A DNA stretch of 64,000 nucleotides. It comes from Caulobacteraceae bacterium (GTDB taxonomy: Bacteria > Pseudomonadota > Alphaproteobacteria > Caulobacterales > Caulobacteraceae). The notes under the pieces were generated by a model. That model was not told where the DNA came from and did not search any database. It saw only the letters and a list, made by a program, of their open reading frames with translations. Positions 29,037-41,118 of this stretch are shown one piece after another. The stretch covers positions 1 through 64,000 of the forward strand of contig JAIESL010000035.1 of the NCBI GenBank assembly GCA_019746095.1, written 5' to 3'. The first letter of the stretch is position 1, and each line of letters opens with the position of its first letter. A program made the translations under genes and the position numbers.

Positions 29037-31334
29037 ATGTCCTTGGAACGCGCTGTCAGAAGCATCGCCGTGGTCGGAGCCGGGCCCGGTGGCCTGTACC
29101 TCGCCATTTCCCTCAAGCTGCGCGATCCGTCGCTGGATGTCATCGTCCACGAACGCAACCGCCCGGACGACACCTTCGGCTGGGGCGTGGTCTTCTCCGA
29201 CCAGACCCTGGCCAATCTCAAGGCCAATGACCCCGAGACAGCGGCGCTCATCGAGGCCGCCTTCGTCCACTGGGACGACATCGATGTGCACATCCACGGC
29301 CAGACCGTCCGGTCGGGTGGACATGGATTCGCCGGCATCGGCCGGCAGCGCCTGCTGACCATCCTGCAGGAACGCGCCCGCTCGCTCGGGGTCGAACTGA
29401 GGTTCGAGGATGAGGTCGCCGACATCCGCGCCCTGCCCGCCGACGTCATCGTCGCCGCCGACGGCCTGAACAGCCGCATCCGCAACGATCACCCCGAGGT
29501 CTTCGGCGTCGACATCGACGTCCGGACCAACAAATACATCTGGCTGGGCACGAAACAGTCATTCGATGCCTTCACCTTCGCCTTTGTCGAGACCCCGCAC
29601 GGCTGGATCTGGGCCCACGCCTACCAGTTCGAGCCGGGAGCCTCGACCTTCATCGTCGAATGCTCCGAGGCGACCTGGCGCGGCCTCGGCTTCGACGTCA
29701 TGGACCAGGACCAGACCTGCCGGGCGGCCGAGGGCCTGTTCGCGGACTGGCTGGGCGGCCATGCCCTGATGAGCAATGCCCGGCACCTGCGCGGTTCGGC
29801 CTGGCTCAACTTCCCGCGCGTCGCCTGTTCCAACTGGCGCGACGGCAAGATCATCCTGCTGGGTGACGCCGCCCACACGGCGCATTTCTCCATCGGCTCC
29901 GGGACCAAGCTGGCCTTCGAGGATGCCATCCGGCTGGCCGAGACCCTGACCGAAGCCGATGACCTGGATGCGGGCCTCGCCGCCTATGAGGCCGAGCGAC
30001 GGGTCGAGGTGCTCAAGCTGCAGAGTGCGGCCCGCAACTCCACCGAATGGTTCGAGACCATCGACCGCTATGTCGGCCTCGACCCCCTGCAGTTCACCTA
30101 CAGCCTGCTGACCCGCAGCCAGCGCGTCAGCCATGAGAACCTGCGTCTTCGCGACCGTGACTTCCTGACGGGCGTCGAACGCTGGTTCGCCGACAGCGCC
30201 GGCGCTTCGTCCACGGACATTCCGCCGCCGCCCATGTTCGCGCCACTGACGCTGCGCGGCCTGACCCTGCCCAACCGCGTCGTCGTCTCGCCCATGTGCA
30301 TGTACTCGGCCGAGGACGGCCTGGTCGACGACTTCCACCTTGTGCACCTCGGCAGCCGGGCGCTGGGTGGCGCGGGGCTGATCTTCACCGAAATGACCGA
30401 CGTCGCCGCCGATGCCCGCATCACGCCGGGCTGCGCGGGGATGTACCGCCCGGAGCATCGCGACGCCTGGCGGCGGATCGTCGACTTCGTTCATGCCCAG
30501 GGATCGCGGGTCGCCATCCAGCTGGCCCATGCGGGCCGCCGCGGATCAGTCGAACGGCCCTGGGGCCCCCGCGCAGATCAACCTCTCGAGGACGGCTGGC
30601 CCCTGATCGCCCCCTCCCCCGTTCCGTGGACGGACAGGGACCAGACACCGCGCGAAATGAACCGGGCCGACATGGGCCGCGTGCGCGACGACTTCGTCCG
30701 GGCGACGCGCTGGGCCGACGAAGCCGGCTTCGACATGGTCGAGCTGCACTGCGCTCACGGCTATCTGCTCTCGTCCTTCCTGACCCCCCTCTCCAACCAC
30801 CGCACGGACGAATACGGCGGCCCGGTCGGGAACCGGCTGCGTTTCCCGCTTGAGGTCTTCACCGCCATGCGCGCCGTCTGGCCGCAGGACCGGCCGATGT
30901 CCGTGCGACTGTCCGCGACCGACTGGGTCGATGACGGCCTGACGCCTGAGGACTCCGTCATCATCGCCCGCGCCTTTGCGGACGCCGGCTGCGACCTGAT
31001 CGATGTCTCGGCCGGATCGACCACACCCGATGCCCAGCCCGTCTATGGCCGCATGTTCCAGACCCCGTTCAGCGACCGCATCCGCAACGAGGCGGGCGTG
31101 GCGACCATCGCCGTCGGCAACATCTACGAGACCGACCACATAAACAGCATCCTCGCCGCCGGCCGGGCCGACCTGTGTGCCCTTGCCCGGCCTCATCTGG
31201 CCGATCCCAACTGGAGCCTGCGTGCGGCCGCAGAACTGGGCTGGAGGGGGATCCGGCCGCCGGTCCAGTATCTCGCCGGCTTCGCCCAGCTGGCCCGGAA
31301 CCTGGAGAGGCAGCAGCAGGCGGGGCCGGTATGA
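29037..31334 (+). CDS. Bifunctional FAD monooxygenase / OYE-type NADH:flavin oxidoreductase (2-aminobenzoyl-CoA monooxygenase/reductase or salicylyl-CoA 5-hydroxylase type)
   Basis: 765 aa fusion: N-terminal FAD monooxygenase ([42 protein letters not shown]) and C-terminal old-yellow-enzyme domain ([57 protein letters not shown]). Confidence 0.88.
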   Translation: MSLERAVRSIAVVGAGPGGLYLAISLKLRDPSLDVIVHERNRPDDTFGWGVVFSDQTLANLKANDPETAALIEAAFVHWDDIDVHIHGQTVRSGGHGFAGIGRQRLLTILQERARSLGVELRFEDEVADIRALPADVIVAADGLNSRIRNDHPEVFGVDIDVRTNKYIWLGTKQSFDAFTFAFVETPHGWIWAHAYQFEPGASTFIVECSEATWRGLGFDVMDQDQTCRAAEGLFADWLGGHALMSNARHLRGSAWLNFPRVACSNWRDGKIILLGDAAHTAHFSIGSGTKLAFEDAIRLAETLTEADDLDAGLAAYEAERRVEVLKLQSAARNSTEWFETIDRYVGLDPLQFTYSLLTRSQRVSHENLRLRDRDFLTGVERWFADSAGASSTDIPPPPMFAPLTLRGLTLPNRVVVSPMCMYSAEDGLVDDFHLVHLGSRALGGAGLIFTEMTDVAADARITPGCAGMYRPEHRDAWRRIVDFVHAQGSRVAIQLAHAGRRGSVERPWGPRADQPLEDGWPLIAPSPVPWTDRDQTPREMNRADMGRVRDDFVRATRWADEAGFDMVELHCAHGYLLSSFLTPLSNHRTDEYGGPVGNRLRFPLEVFTAMRAVWPQDRPMSVRLSATDWVDDGLTPEDSVIIARAFADAGCDLIDVSAGSTTPDAQPVYGRMFQTPFSDRIRNEAGVATIAVGNIYETDHINSILAAGRADLCALARPHLADPNWSLRAAAELGWRGIRPPVQYLAGFAQLARNLERQQQAGPV

Positions 31335-32092
31335 GCCTGACCGGACACCATGCCGTCGTCACCGGGGCGGGCTCGGGCATCGGCCGGGCCACCGCCGAAC
31401 GCCTGGCCGAGGCTGGCTGCCAGGTCACCCTGATCGGCCGTCACCTCGCCCGACTGGGTGAGACCGCTGACCGCATCGGCGACCTCGCCTTCCCCGCCCC
31501 CGCCGACGTCACCGACGCCGACATGCTGGCCGCCGCGATCGAGGCGGGACGCGACCGGTTCGGGCCGGTCGACATCCTCATCAACAATGCCGGGGCCGCC
31601 AGCTCGGCCCCCTTCCTCAAGACCGACGCCGACGCCTTGCGCGCCATGCTCGCGCTCAATCTCGAGGCACCGGCCGAGGCCGCCCGTCTGGTCCTGCCTG
31701 GCATGCTGACCCGCCGCCGGGGCCGCATCGTCAATGTCGCCTCGACCGCCGGGCTCAAGGGCTATCCCTATGTCTCGGCCTATGTCGCGGCCAAGCACGG
31801 CCTCGTCGGCCTGACCCGCGCCCTCGCGCTGGAGGTCGCCAGCAAGGGTGTCACCGTCAACGCCGTCTGCCCCGGTTTCACCGACACCGATCTGGTCGCC
31901 CGGTCGATCGAAGCCATCACCGGCAAGACCGGCCGAAGCGAGGACGAAGCCCGCGCGGCCCTGTCCGCCTCCAATCCGCAAGGGCGGCTGATTACGCCGG
32001 ACGAGGTCGCCACGACCATTGTCTGGCTCTGCAGCGACGGTGCCTCGGGGGTCAACGGCGCCGCCGTCCCGGTGGCAGGCGGTGAGCTTTGA
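31331..32092 (+). CDS. SDR-family oxidoreductase (3-hydroxyacyl-CoA dehydrogenase-like)
   Basis: [56 protein letters not shown]. Start ATG 31331 (ATGA overlap). Confidence 0.88.
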   Translation: MSLTGHHAVVTGAGSGIGRATAERLAEAGCQVTLIGRHLARLGETADRIGDLAFPAPADVTDADMLAAAIEAGRDRFGPVDILINNAGAASSAPFLKTDADALRAMLALNLEAPAEAARLVLPGMLTRRRGRIVNVASTAGLKGYPYVSAYVAAKHGLVGLTRALALEVASKGVTVNAVCPGFTDTDLVARSIEAITGKTGRSEDEARAALSASNPQGRLITPDEVATTIVWLCSDGASGVNGAAVPVAGGEL

Positions 32093-32607
32093 TGCCTGCC
32101 CTCGCCGCGCTGCCCGACCGTATTCTCCCCGACAGACTGGGCGGCGCGCCCGACGGCAAACGGTCCCTGCGTCTCTGGCTGCGTCTGCTGACCTGTTCGA
32201 CCCGGATCGAGCAGACGGTCGCCCAGCGGCTGCGCGACGATTTCGGCTCCACCCTGCCCCGGTTCGACATGCTGTCGGCGCTGGACCGCGCGGGTGAGGC
32301 AGGCCTGACCATGGGCGAGGCCGCCGGCATGCTGATGGTCTCCAACGGCAACGTCACCGGCCTGGCCGCGCGGCTCAAGGCTGACGGCCTGATCGAGGCC
32401 ATGGCCGGGACCGATCGGCGGGTGCAGCGCGTCCGCCTGACGCCTATCGGCCGGACCCGTTTCACCGCCATGGCCCAGGCCCATGAACGCTGGATCGAGG
32501 CGCTGTTCGCCGACCTGACCACGGACGAGGCCGACGACCTGACCCGCCTGCTGGAGCGGACCAAACGGTCGCTGCATGCGACCACTTTCGAGGAGCTGAA
32601 CGGATGA
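32092..32607 (+). CDS. MarR-family transcriptional regulator
   Basis: Winged [53 protein letters not shown] junction with the SDR gene. Confidence 0.85.
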   Translation: MPALAALPDRILPDRLGGAPDGKRSLRLWLRLLTCSTRIEQTVAQRLRDDFGSTLPRFDMLSALDRAGEAGLTMGEAAGMLMVSNGNVTGLAARLKADGLIEAMAGTDRRVQRVRLTPIGRTRFTAMAQAHERWIEALFADLTTDEADDLTRLLERTKRSLHATTFEELNG

Positions 32608-33416
32608 AGGCGCGCGACTACAAGGCGGCCCATTTCCTGTGGACGGTGGATGAACACGGCGTGGCCTTGCTCACCCTCAACCGCCCCGAGCGCAAGAACC
32701 CGCTGACCTTCGAATCCTATGCCGAAATGCGCGACCTGTTCCGTGCCCTGGTCCACGCCGACGACTGCAAGGTCGTGATCGTCACCGGTGCCGGCGGAAA
32801 CTTCTCATCGGGCGGCGACGTGCACGAGATCATCGGCCCGCTGACCGAAATGGACATGCCGGCCCTGCTCGCCTTCACCCGGATGACCGGTGATCTGGTC
32901 AAGGCCATGCGCGGCTGTCCCCAACCGGTGATCGCCGCGCTGGACGGCGTCTGTGTCGGCGCCGGTGCCATCATGGCCATGGCCTCGGACCTCCGGATCG
33001 CGACACCGCGGACGAAGACCGCCTTCCTGTTCACCCGTGTCGGCCTGGCCGGTTGCGACATGGGTGCCTGCGCCATCCTGCCCCGCCAGATTGGTCAGGG
33101 CCGGGCCTCCGAACTGCTGTTCACCGGCCGCGTCATGACCGCCGACGAGGGTGAGCGCTGGGGCTTCCATAACCGTCTGGTCGAGGGTGAGGCCCTGATG
33201 GAGACGGCGCTGGAGCTGGCGCGTTCCCTGGCCCGGGGCCCGACCTTCGCCCACGGCATCACCAAGAACCAGCTCAACGTCGAATGGGACATGAGCCTGG
33301 ACGCCGCCATCGAGTCCGAGGCCCAGGCCCAGGCCATCTGCATGAAGACGAATGACTTCCGCCGCGCCTATGAGGCCTTCGCGGCCAAGCGCGAGCCGGT
33401 GTTCGAGGGGAACTGA
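32604..33416 (+). CDS. Enoyl-CoA hydratase family protein
   Basis: [69 protein letters not shown]. Confidence 0.92.
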   Translation: MKARDYKAAHFLWTVDEHGVALLTLNRPERKNPLTFESYAEMRDLFRALVHADDCKVVIVTGAGGNFSSGGDVHEIIGPLTEMDMPALLAFTRMTGDLVKAMRGCPQPVIAALDGVCVGAGAIMAMASDLRIATPRTKTAFLFTRVGLAGCDMGACAILPRQIGQGRASELLFTGRVMTADEGERWGFHNRLVEGEALMETALELARSLARGPTFAHGITKNQLNVEWDMSLDAAIESEAQAQAICMKTNDFRRAYEAFAAKREPVFEGN

Positions 33417-33418
33417 CC

Positions 33419-34585
33419 ATGGCGGACCGCACCTTTCTGGACTGGCCCTTCTTCGACGACCGCCACCGCGCCTTCGCCGCCGATCTGGAAGCCTGGGCGG
33501 ACCGGACCGATGCGGTGAAACTGCACGGCGATCACGACCTGGACGGCGACTGCCGCACCATCCTCAAGTCGCTGGCCGAGGGTGGCTGGCTCCGCAATGC
33601 CGTGCCCGATGCGGCCGGCAAACTCGACGTCCGCACCCTGTGCCTGACCCGGGAGACGCTCGCCCGTCGTTCCGGCCTCGCTGACTTCGTCTTCGCGATG
33701 CAGGGTCTGGGCTCCGGCCCCATCAGCCTGTTCGGCACCGACGCCCAGAAGGCCCGCTGGCTTCCGGGCGTGGCCGCGGGCGAGACCATCGCCGCCTTCG
33801 CCCTGTCCGAGCCCGATGCCGGTTCGGACGTCGCCGCCCTGTCGACCAACGCGCGCCGGGACGGCAACCATTGGGTGCTGGACGGCACCAAGACCTTCAT
33901 CTCCAACGGCGGCCTCGCCGACCGCTATACGGTCTTCGCCCGCACCGGCGAGGGGACGGGTGCCAAGGGCCTGAGCGCCTTCGTTGTCGATGCGGACACG
34001 CCCGGCTTCGGGATCGTCGAACGCATCCCCCTGATGGCCCCGCACCCGTTGGCCACCATCCGGTTCACCGACTGCCGCATCGACGCTGACCGCATCCTCG
34101 GCGCGCCCGGCGAGGGCTTCCGCATCGCCATGGCCACCCTGGACGTGTTCCGCTCGACCGTGGCCGCCGCCGCGCTCGGTTTTTCGCGCCGCGCCCTCGA
34201 CGAGGCTGCGGCCCGCACCACCGCCCGCCGCCTGTTCGGGGCACCGATGAGCGACCTGCAACTGGTCCAGGCCTCGATCGCCGACATGGCCCTGAAGATC
34301 GATGCTTCTGCCCTGCTGATCTACCGCGCCGCCTGGCTGAAGGATCAGGGCGCGCCGCGGGTCACCCGCGAGGCCGCCATGGCCAAACTCTTCGCCACCG
34401 ACGAGGCCCAGGCTGTCATCGACGCGGCGGTCCAGCTGTTCGGCGGCCTCGGCGTCGTCGCCGGCCATCCGGTCGAGCGGCTGTATCGCGAGATCCGTGC
34501 CCTGCGCATCTATGAAGGGGCCTCCGAGGTGCAGAAGATCGTCATCGCCCGCCAGGTTCTGGCCGGGATCGGTGGAGGTGCCTGA
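33419..34585 (+). CDS. Acyl-CoA dehydrogenase family protein
   Basis: [41 protein letters not shown]. Confidence 0.93.
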   Translation: MADRTFLDWPFFDDRHRAFAADLEAWADRTDAVKLHGDHDLDGDCRTILKSLAEGGWLRNAVPDAAGKLDVRTLCLTRETLARRSGLADFVFAMQGLGSGPISLFGTDAQKARWLPGVAAGETIAAFALSEPDAGSDVAALSTNARRDGNHWVLDGTKTFISNGGLADRYTVFARTGEGTGAKGLSAFVVDADTPGFGIVERIPLMAPHPLATIRFTDCRIDADRILGAPGEGFRIAMATLDVFRSTVAAAALGFSRRALDEAAARTTARRLFGAPMSDLQLVQASIADMALKIDASALLIYRAAWLKDQGAPRVTREAAMAKLFATDEAQAVIDAAVQLFGGLGVVAGHPVERLYREIRALRIYEGASEVQKIVIARQVLAGIGGGA

Positions 34586-36189
34586 TGGGGACCAGCGCCC
34601 ATCTCGACCGGTTCGTTCTCGACCATCTGCCGGCGGCGGACCAGCAGCCCGACCTTGTTTTCGACCTGCCCGAACTGGCCTATCCCGCCCGTCTGAATGC
34701 CGCCGTTGAACTGCTGCGTCGGGCGATCTCCGCTGCGGGCCCCGACGGCCGGGCCCTGATTGATCACGACCACGAATTCTCCTGGTCCCGCGTGGATGCG
34801 ATCTCCGGCCGGATGGCGCGGGTGCTGGTCGAGGAGATGGGGCTGGTGCCGGGAAACCGGGTGCTGCTGCATGGCCCGAATTCCGCCTGGACCGTCATGG
34901 CCTGGTTCGCGATCCTGAAGGCCGGCGGCGTTGTCGTGGCCACCATGCCCATGCTGCGCGCGGCGGAACTGTCGACCGTGATCGAAAAGGGCCGGATCAG
35001 CCACGCGCTGGTCTATCAGACCTTTGCGGACGTCGTGGCCGAGGCGCGGGCGTCGGCACCTTCGCTGACCCGGATGATGGACTCCGCCGCCCTGCAGAAA
35101 GCCGCCCAGGCCCTGCCGCCAGGTTTCCGCTTCGACCCGGTCGAAACCGCCGCCGACGACCCGGCCCTGATCGCCTTCACCTCGGGCACCACCGGCAAGC
35201 CCAAGGGCTGCGTCCATTTCCATCGCGACATCCTTGCCATGGCTGACACCTTCGGCCGCCATGTCGTCGGCCTGACCCGGGTCGATGTCGTCGTCGGCAC
35301 CCCGCCCATCGCCTTCACCTTCGGGCTCGGCGGACTGGTGGTCTTCCCTGCGGCCGCGGGCGCCGCCACCGCCTTCGCACCGCGCCCCGGGTTCGACGCC
35401 CTGGCGGAGACCATCGAGCGTTGCCGCGCCACTACCCTGCTCACAGCCCCGACCGGCTATCGAGCCCTGCTGAAGCTGACCGCCGCGCACAACCTCTCGA
35501 GCCTGCGCACCTGCATTTCGGCGGGTGAGGCCCTGCCGGCCGCCACCTCGGACGCCTGGCATGACGCCACCGGCGTGCGCATCATCGACGGCATCGGCTC
35601 GACCGAGATGACCCACATCTTCATCTCGGCCTCGGGCGATGACATCCGTCCGGGTGCCACCGGCAAGGCCGTACCGGGCTATGAGGCCCGTATCATTGAC
35701 GCACACGGCCGTACCCTGCCGGCCGGCGAGACCGGACGGCTTGCGGTTCGCGGCCCGACCGGCTGCCGCTATCTCGATGACGACCGACAGGCCGTCTATG
35801 TCCAGAACGGCTGGAACCTGACCGGCGACGTCTATCGCCTCGATGAGGACGGCTATTTCTGGTTCGTGGCCCGCTCCGACGACATGATCGTCTCGTCCGG
35901 CTACAACATCGGCGCGCCCGAGGTCGAAAACGCCCTGCTGCGCCACTCCGCCGTCACCGAAGCCGCCGTGATCGGTGTTCCGGATTCCGAACGCGGCCAG
36001 ATAGTGAAGGCGTTCGTCGTCCTCGGCGACGGCCATCACGCCTCGGATGAACTGAGAACCGCGCTCCAGGAGCATGTGAAGCAGGTCATCGCCCCCTACA
36101 AATATCCCCGCGCCCTCGATTTCGTGGACGCCCTGCCCAAGACACAGACCGGCAAGCTGCAGCGCTTCCGGCTCAAGGCGGATGCATGA
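34585..36189 (+). CDS. AMP-binding acyl-CoA ligase, probable 2-aminobenzoate-CoA ligase / benzoate-CoA ligase family
   Basis: P-loop AFTSGTTGKPKGCVHFHRD; GIGSTEMTHIFIS; KTQTGKLQRFRLK. Substrate inferred from family style and operon. Confidence 0.88.
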   Translation: MGTSAHLDRFVLDHLPAADQQPDLVFDLPELAYPARLNAAVELLRRAISAAGPDGRALIDHDHEFSWSRVDAISGRMARVLVEEMGLVPGNRVLLHGPNSAWTVMAWFAILKAGGVVVATMPMLRAAELSTVIEKGRISHALVYQTFADVVAEARASAPSLTRMMDSAALQKAAQALPPGFRFDPVETAADDPALIAFTSGTTGKPKGCVHFHRDILAMADTFGRHVVGLTRVDVVVGTPPIAFTFGLGGLVVFPAAAGAATAFAPRPGFDALAETIERCRATTLLTAPTGYRALLKLTAAHNLSSLRTCISAGEALPAATSDAWHDATGVRIIDGIGSTEMTHIFISASGDDIRPGATGKAVPGYEARIIDAHGRTLPAGETGRLAVRGPTGCRYLDDDRQAVYVQNGWNLTGDVYRLDEDGYFWFVARSDDMIVSSGYNIGAPEVENALLRHSAVTEAAVIGVPDSERGQIVKAFVVLGDGHHASDELRTALQEHVKQVIAPYKYPRALDFVDALPKTQTGKLQRFRLKADA

Positions 36190-36608
36190 ACCCCCAGATC
36201 TTCACCACCGAACGTCTCGTGCGCTTCGCCGACTGCGATGCAGCCGGGATCGTCTTCTTCCCGCGCTATTTCGAGATGCTGAATGGTGTGGTCGAGGACT
36301 GGTTCGCCGGTCCGCTTCAGGCCTCGTTCCGCGAAATGCACGTCAACCGCCAGGTCAGCGTTCCGACGGCGGCCGTCGAGGCTCGCTTCATCGCTCCGTC
36401 GCGGCTGGAAGACGAACTGACCTTCGCCCTCACGGTCACCAAACTGGGCCGCTCATCCTGCAGTCTCCGCCACCGGATCAGCGCCGATGGATCCCTGCGT
36501 TTCGAGGCGAGCCAGACCTTCGTCTACGTCGGCCGGTCACTTAAGCCCGAGCCCTGGCCCGAAGATCTGCGCGCCCGCATGGCAGACTATCTGGAGACAG
36601 CCGAATGA
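36186..36608 (+). CDS. Acyl-CoA thioesterase (hotdog fold)
   Basis: VRFADCDAAGIVFFPRYFEMLNGVVEDWF 4-hydroxybenzoyl-CoA thioesterase-like motif. Confidence 0.88.
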   Translation: MNPQIFTTERLVRFADCDAAGIVFFPRYFEMLNGVVEDWFAGPLQASFREMHVNRQVSVPTAAVEARFIAPSRLEDELTFALTVTKLGRSSCSLRHRISADGSLRFEASQTFVYVGRSLKPEPWPEDLRARMADYLETAE

Positions 36609-37000
36609 ACCGCGTCCTGCTGCCCGAGGGCTGGCCGCGCCCGAAGGGCTATTCCAACGGCGTCGAGGCCGCCGGCCGCATGGTCTTCGTCGCTGGCCAG
36701 ATCGGCTGGACGCCCGAAGGGGCCTTTGTAGAGAAGGGGTTCGCCGGCCAGTTCCGCCAGACCATCGAGAATACGCTCGCGGTCCTCGCGGAGGCCGGGG
36801 CCGGACCGGAACACATCGTCCGCATGACCTGGTATGTCGTCGACAAGCGCGAATACCTGGCCAGCCTGCTCGACATCGGGGCCGCTTGGCGCGCGCTGAT
36901 CGGCCCCCACTATCCGGCCATGGCCGTGGTCGAGGTCAAGGGGCTGATCGAGGACGCCGCCCGGATCGAGATCGAGACGACCGCCGTCATTCCCGCATGA
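36605..37000 (+). CDS. RidA family (reactive intermediate/imine deaminase) protein
   Basis: GYSNGVEAAGRMVFVAGQIGWTPEG; VRMTWYVVDKREYLASLLDIGAAWRALIGPHYPAMAVVEVKGLIEDAARIEIETTAVI. Confidence 0.88.
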   Translation: MNRVLLPEGWPRPKGYSNGVEAAGRMVFVAGQIGWTPEGAFVEKGFAGQFRQTIENTLAVLAEAGAGPEHIVRMTWYVVDKREYLASLLDIGAAWRALIGPHYPAMAVVEVKGLIEDAARIEIETTAVIPA

Positions 37001-37038
37001 GGCTTGGCACCGTGCGATTCCGGGGCCACAGCTAGACC

Positions 37039-37944
37039 ATGCGGCTTCACGACGACGTCCTTGGCTCACTCGAGGCCGAGGCCCTGCAGATTTTCCGGGA
37101 GGTGGTCGCCGAGTGCGAGCGGCCCGTGCTGCTGTTCTCGGCCGGCAAGGACTCGGCTGTCCTGTTGCACCTCGCGCGCAAGGCCTTCTTCCCGGCCGTG
37201 CCGCCGTTTCCCCTGCTTCACGTCGATACGATGTGGAAATTCCGGGAAATGTACGCCTTTCGAGACCAGGCCGCCGAGACCGCGGGCATGACCTTGCGGG
37301 TTCACCGCAACCCGGAGGCCGTGGCCGAGGGCATCAACCCTTTCGACCACGGTGCCAGTGTCCATACGGATATCTGGAAGACGCAGGGCCTGAAGCAGGC
37401 GCTCGACGCCGGACGGTTCGACGCGGCCTTCGGCGGCGCGCGCCGCGACGAGGAGAAAAGCCGCGCCAAGGAGCGGATCGTCTCGGTCCGCACCGCCGCC
37501 CACGGATGGGACCCGAAGCGCCAGCGCCCCGAGCTCTGGAACCTCTACAACACCCGCCTTCACGACGGAGAGTCGGTGCGGGTCTTCCCCCTGTCGAACT
37601 GGATAGAGCTGGATATCTGGCGCTACATCCAGCGTGAGAATATCGCCCTGCCCTCCCTCTATTTCGCCGCTGACCGGCCCGTGATCGAGCGTGACGGTGC
37701 CCTGCTGATGCTCGACGACGACCGTATGCCCCTTCGCGCCGGAGAGGCCGCACGGATGCGTCGCGTCCGCTTCCGCACACTCGGCTGCTGGCCCCTGACC
37801 GCGGCCGTCGAAAGCGATGCCGCGACCCTGGACGCTGTGGTGCGCGAGGTCCGTGAGGCGTCCATGTCCGAGCGTCAGGGTCGGACCATTGACCACGACC
37901 CCTCCGCCTCGATGGAGCAGAAGAAGCGCGAGGGTTATTTCTGA
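37039..37944 (+). CDS. cysD: Sulfate adenylyltransferase subunit 2
   Basis: [22 protein letters not shown]-loop; [48 protein letters not shown]. Confidence 0.96.
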   Translation: MRLHDDVLGSLEAEALQIFREVVAECERPVLLFSAGKDSAVLLHLARKAFFPAVPPFPLLHVDTMWKFREMYAFRDQAAETAGMTLRVHRNPEAVAEGINPFDHGASVHTDIWKTQGLKQALDAGRFDAAFGGARRDEEKSRAKERIVSVRTAAHGWDPKRQRPELWNLYNTRLHDGESVRVFPLSNWIELDIWRYIQRENIALPSLYFAADRPVIERDGALLMLDDDRMPLRAGEAARMRRVRFRTLGCWPLTAAVESDAATLDAVVREVREASMSERQGRTIDHDPSASMEQKKREGYF

Positions 37945-39794
37945 TGACCTCGCTCCCCGATACCGGCCCCCGCCAGATCGTGCGCCTGATCACCTGCGGC
38001 TCGGTTGATGACGGCAAGTCGACCCTGATCGGCCGCCTGCTGTATGACGCCGGAGCCATCCCGTCCGACCAGCTCGCGGCCCTGCCGTATCTGGACGGCG
38101 CGCCAGACCTGTCCTTTCTCGTCGATGGCCTCGCCGCCGAGCGCGAGCAGGGCATCACCATCGACGTCGCCTACCGCTTCTTCGACATCGGCGAGCGCCG
38201 CTTCATCCTCGCCGACACCCCTGGGCACGAGCAGTACACGCGCAACATGGTCACCGCCGCCTCGACGGCAGACCTCGCCATCGTTCTGGTCGATGCCCGC
38301 AAGGGCGTCCTGACCCAGACACGCCGGCACAGCCGGCTGCTGGCCCTGCTGGGGGTCCGCCGGGTCGTGCTGGCGGTCAACAAGATGGATCTGGTGGACG
38401 GAGCGCAGGACCGCTTTGACGCCATCGTCGCTGACTACCGCGACTTCGCCGACCAGATCGGCCTGACCGACATCACCCCTGTCCCGACCTGTGCGCGAAC
38501 CGGAGAGAACGTCTCGGCCCCGGGTGCCCTGACGCCCTGGTATTCGGGGCCCGGCCTGATGGCACACCTCCGCACCGTCACACTGCCGGAGACGACATCC
38601 GGTTCATTGCGCATGACGGTGCAGGGCGTCAGCCGACCGAACGCAGACTTCCGTGGCGTTTCGGGCAGGATCGTCGCAGGTCAGGCCCGGCCCGGGAACC
38701 CTGTCCGCATTCTGCCCTCGGGTGTCAGCGCGGCGATCGACCGTATCGTCACCCTGGACGGCGATCTGGACGAGGCTCGGACCGGCCAGTCTGTGACCCT
38801 GACCTTGACCCCGGACGTGGACGTCTCGCGCGGCGACCTGATCGCAGCCGCCGGAGACCCGCCCGAAGTCGCCGATCAGTTCGAGGCCCATCTGGTCTGG
38901 ATGTCCGACCGCCCGCTGCTGCCCGGCCGCTCCTACTGGCTCAAACTGGGCGCGACGACGGTGCCGGCCCGGATCAGCGACCTGCGGCATAAGGTCAATG
39001 TCGATACCGGCGAGCGGCTGGCCGCACCGACCCTGGGGCTGAACGATATCGGCCTGTGCACCCTGGCGCTGGATGCGCCGATCGCCTTCGAACCCTATGC
39101 CGCCAATCGCGATCTGGGCGGCTTCATCCTGATCGACCGGATGACCAATGAGACCGCCGGGGCGGGAATGATCCGCTTTGCCCTGCGACGCTCCGCCAAT
39201 GTGCGGCCGCAGGCACTCACGGTCAGCCGCGCCGACCGGGCCGGACTCAAGCGGCAGGCACCGCTGGTGCTGTGGTTCACGGGCCTGTCCGGCGCGGGCA
39301 AGTCGACCATCGCCAACCGCGTCGAGCAACGGCTGTTCTCCGAGGGCCTGCATTCGGTGCTGCTGGACGGCGACAACGTACGTCACGGTCTCAACCGCGA
39401 CCTCGGCTTCACCGATGCCGACCGGGTCGAAAACGTCCGCCGGGTGGCCGAGGTGGCGCGGCTGATGACCGACGCAGGCCTGATCGTCCTGGTGTCCTTT
39501 ATCTCGCCCTTCCGTGAAGAGCGGCAGATGGCCCGTGAGTTGATGGAGCCCGGCGAGTTCGTCGAGATCTTTGTCGACGTTCCGCTGGCCGTGGCCGAGG
39601 CGCGTGACGTCAAGGGCCTCTATGCCAAGGCCCGGGCCGGTCAGCTGAGCCATTTCACCGGCATCGACAGCCCCTATGAAGCCCCCGCTGCGCCCGAACT
39701 GAGGATCGATGCCGCCGCCTGTTCCGCGGATGAGGCGGCCGAGCGGATCATGGCCTTCGTCCACGCGGCCCAGACGGCCCGACGCACAGGCTGA
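37944..39794 (+). CDS. cysNC: Bifunctional sulfate adenylyltransferase subunit 1 / adenylylsulfate kinase
   Basis: GTPase ([35 protein letters not shown]) fused to APS kinase ([35 protein letters not shown]). Confidence 0.96.
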   Translation: MTSLPDTGPRQIVRLITCGSVDDGKSTLIGRLLYDAGAIPSDQLAALPYLDGAPDLSFLVDGLAAEREQGITIDVAYRFFDIGERRFILADTPGHEQYTRNMVTAASTADLAIVLVDARKGVLTQTRRHSRLLALLGVRRVVLAVNKMDLVDGAQDRFDAIVADYRDFADQIGLTDITPVPTCARTGENVSAPGALTPWYSGPGLMAHLRTVTLPETTSGSLRMTVQGVSRPNADFRGVSGRIVAGQARPGNPVRILPSGVSAAIDRIVTLDGDLDEARTGQSVTLTLTPDVDVSRGDLIAAAGDPPEVADQFEAHLVWMSDRPLLPGRSYWLKLGATTVPARISDLRHKVNVDTGERLAAPTLGLNDIGLCTLALDAPIAFEPYAANRDLGGFILIDRMTNETAGAGMIRFALRRSANVRPQALTVSRADRAGLKRQAPLVLWFTGLSGAGKSTIANRVEQRLFSEGLHSVLLDGDNVRHGLNRDLGFTDADRVENVRRVAEVARLMTDAGLIVLVSFISPFREERQMARELMEPGEFVEIFVDVPLAVAEARDVKGLYAKARAGQLSHFTGIDSPYEAPAAPELRIDAAACSADEAAERIMAFVHAAQTARRTG

Positions 39795-39798
39795 GACG

Positions 39799-41118
39799 TC
39801 AGGCGGCGTATTCCGCTACCGTAAACGTCGCCTCCAGCGACAATGCCCTCGCCGGCGGCCGCTGCTCTTCCGGCCGCAGGTCCTGCGCTCTCGAAACGAT
39901 CGTCATCGGCCCGGTCGTCAGCTTCGCCAGCTGGACCACCGCGCTGTCGAAGGTGAAGATGTGGGCATAGTCGCCGTGGCCGCTGTGGCCTGAGTGGTCG
40001 CCCTCCTCCGCGCTGCCGAAGTGCACGAAGGTCGGCGAAACGCCCAGATCGACCCGCCCCTTTTCCGTCAGGACGCTGGTGGCGATGGCCCGGCCGGTCA
40101 GGTTTTCGGACCGCTCATAGGCGACGACCCCGGTCCCCTCGACCGTCACCCGACCCGGTGCCTCACGCAGCATGCGCACGACCTCGGCGGGCAGCTCCAG
40201 ACGGACGGAGCCGTCGCTGGAATCGGCATCGACACGCACGGAGACCTGGTTCGTCGAGATCGGAGCTCCACCCAGCGCACCCGGCGGCAGGGCGAAGACT
40301 CGCAGCGGATACAGGGCGTCATAGCCATAGCCGAGGCCGCGCGTGGAGGTGATGCGCGAGGCCAGCCAGCGCCCGGTCTGCCGGCCGTCCGGGCCGGTGA
40401 ACCCGGCCATGGAGACGTCCTTCCACGGTCGTGGGTAGGCACTGTCGCCGTTCTTCTGGTGCCAGGTCGCCCAGACCCGGTCGACATTGCAGTGATGCAG
40501 CCAGAAGACCGGGTCCAGCGCCGCGGTGCGGGTGCTGGACATATAGCCGCCGACCAGCATGTGGATGATGTTGTGGCCATAGGCCTCGACCCGGCCCGCG
40601 GCCCGTTCACGGCCGCAGAAGGCGTCGAAATTGTCGTCCGAAACCCGGGCCACATCGCGGCTCTGGGCGAACCGGGCCTTCTGGAAATCAAGCGTCTCGG
40701 CGGCCGGATCGCGCTGGCGCTCGAACAGGGGCGAGGTCGGGTCCAGCACCCAGGGCGGCAGGAAGCGATCCACCTGCCAGTCCCAGTAGGGCATGGCGAA
40801 AGTGGCATGGCCGGTCAGCTGGGCGATGATCCGCTCCATATGGGCCACCTGCAGCCGGTGCCAGGGCAGGAAACGCCAGTTGCCGTGCTCGGCGCGCTGG
40901 GCATGGAGCCGGTTCTGCGCGTCCCAGGACAGCGCGTCCGAGCGGCGCTTCATGATCCGGACGCCCTCGGCGAAGGCCATGATGTCGTCGCTGGCCGAAC
41001 TCAGCGAAGAAGCCGCCTTCCGCACGCGCCGGGAGTCCTGCGCCCAGGCCTCGCCGGTCGCGAGCGCGGTCATCAGACCACCCGCCCCCGCCAGCGCACC
41101 TCGTCGGTTCAGCAACAT
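39799..41118 (-). CDS. Secreted tyrosinase / polyphenol oxidase family protein
   Basis: Twin-Arg-type leader MLLNRRGALAGAGG; CuA HAQRAEHGNWRFLPWHRLQVAHME; CuB HNIIHML...LDPVFWLHHCNVDRVWATWH. Confidence 0.88.
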   Translation of the reverse strand: MLLNRRGALAGAGGLMTALATGEAWAQDSRRVRKAASSLSSASDDIMAFAEGVRIMKRRSDALSWDAQNRLHAQRAEHGNWRFLPWHRLQVAHMERIIAQLTGHATFAMPYWDWQVDRFLPPWVLDPTSPLFERQRDPAAETLDFQKARFAQSRDVARVSDDNFDAFCGRERAAGRVEAYGHNIIHMLVGGYMSSTRTAALDPVFWLHHCNVDRVWATWHQKNGDSAYPRPWKDVSMAGFTGPDGRQTGRWLASRITSTRGLGYGYDALYPLRVFALPPGALGGAPISTNQVSVRVDADSSDGSVRLELPAEVVRMLREAPGRVTVEGTGVVAYERSENLTGRAIATSVLTEKGRVDLGVSPTFVHFGSAEEGDHSGHSGHGDYAHIFTFDSAVVQLAKLTTGPMTIVSRAQDLRPEEQRPPARALSLEATFTVAEYAA

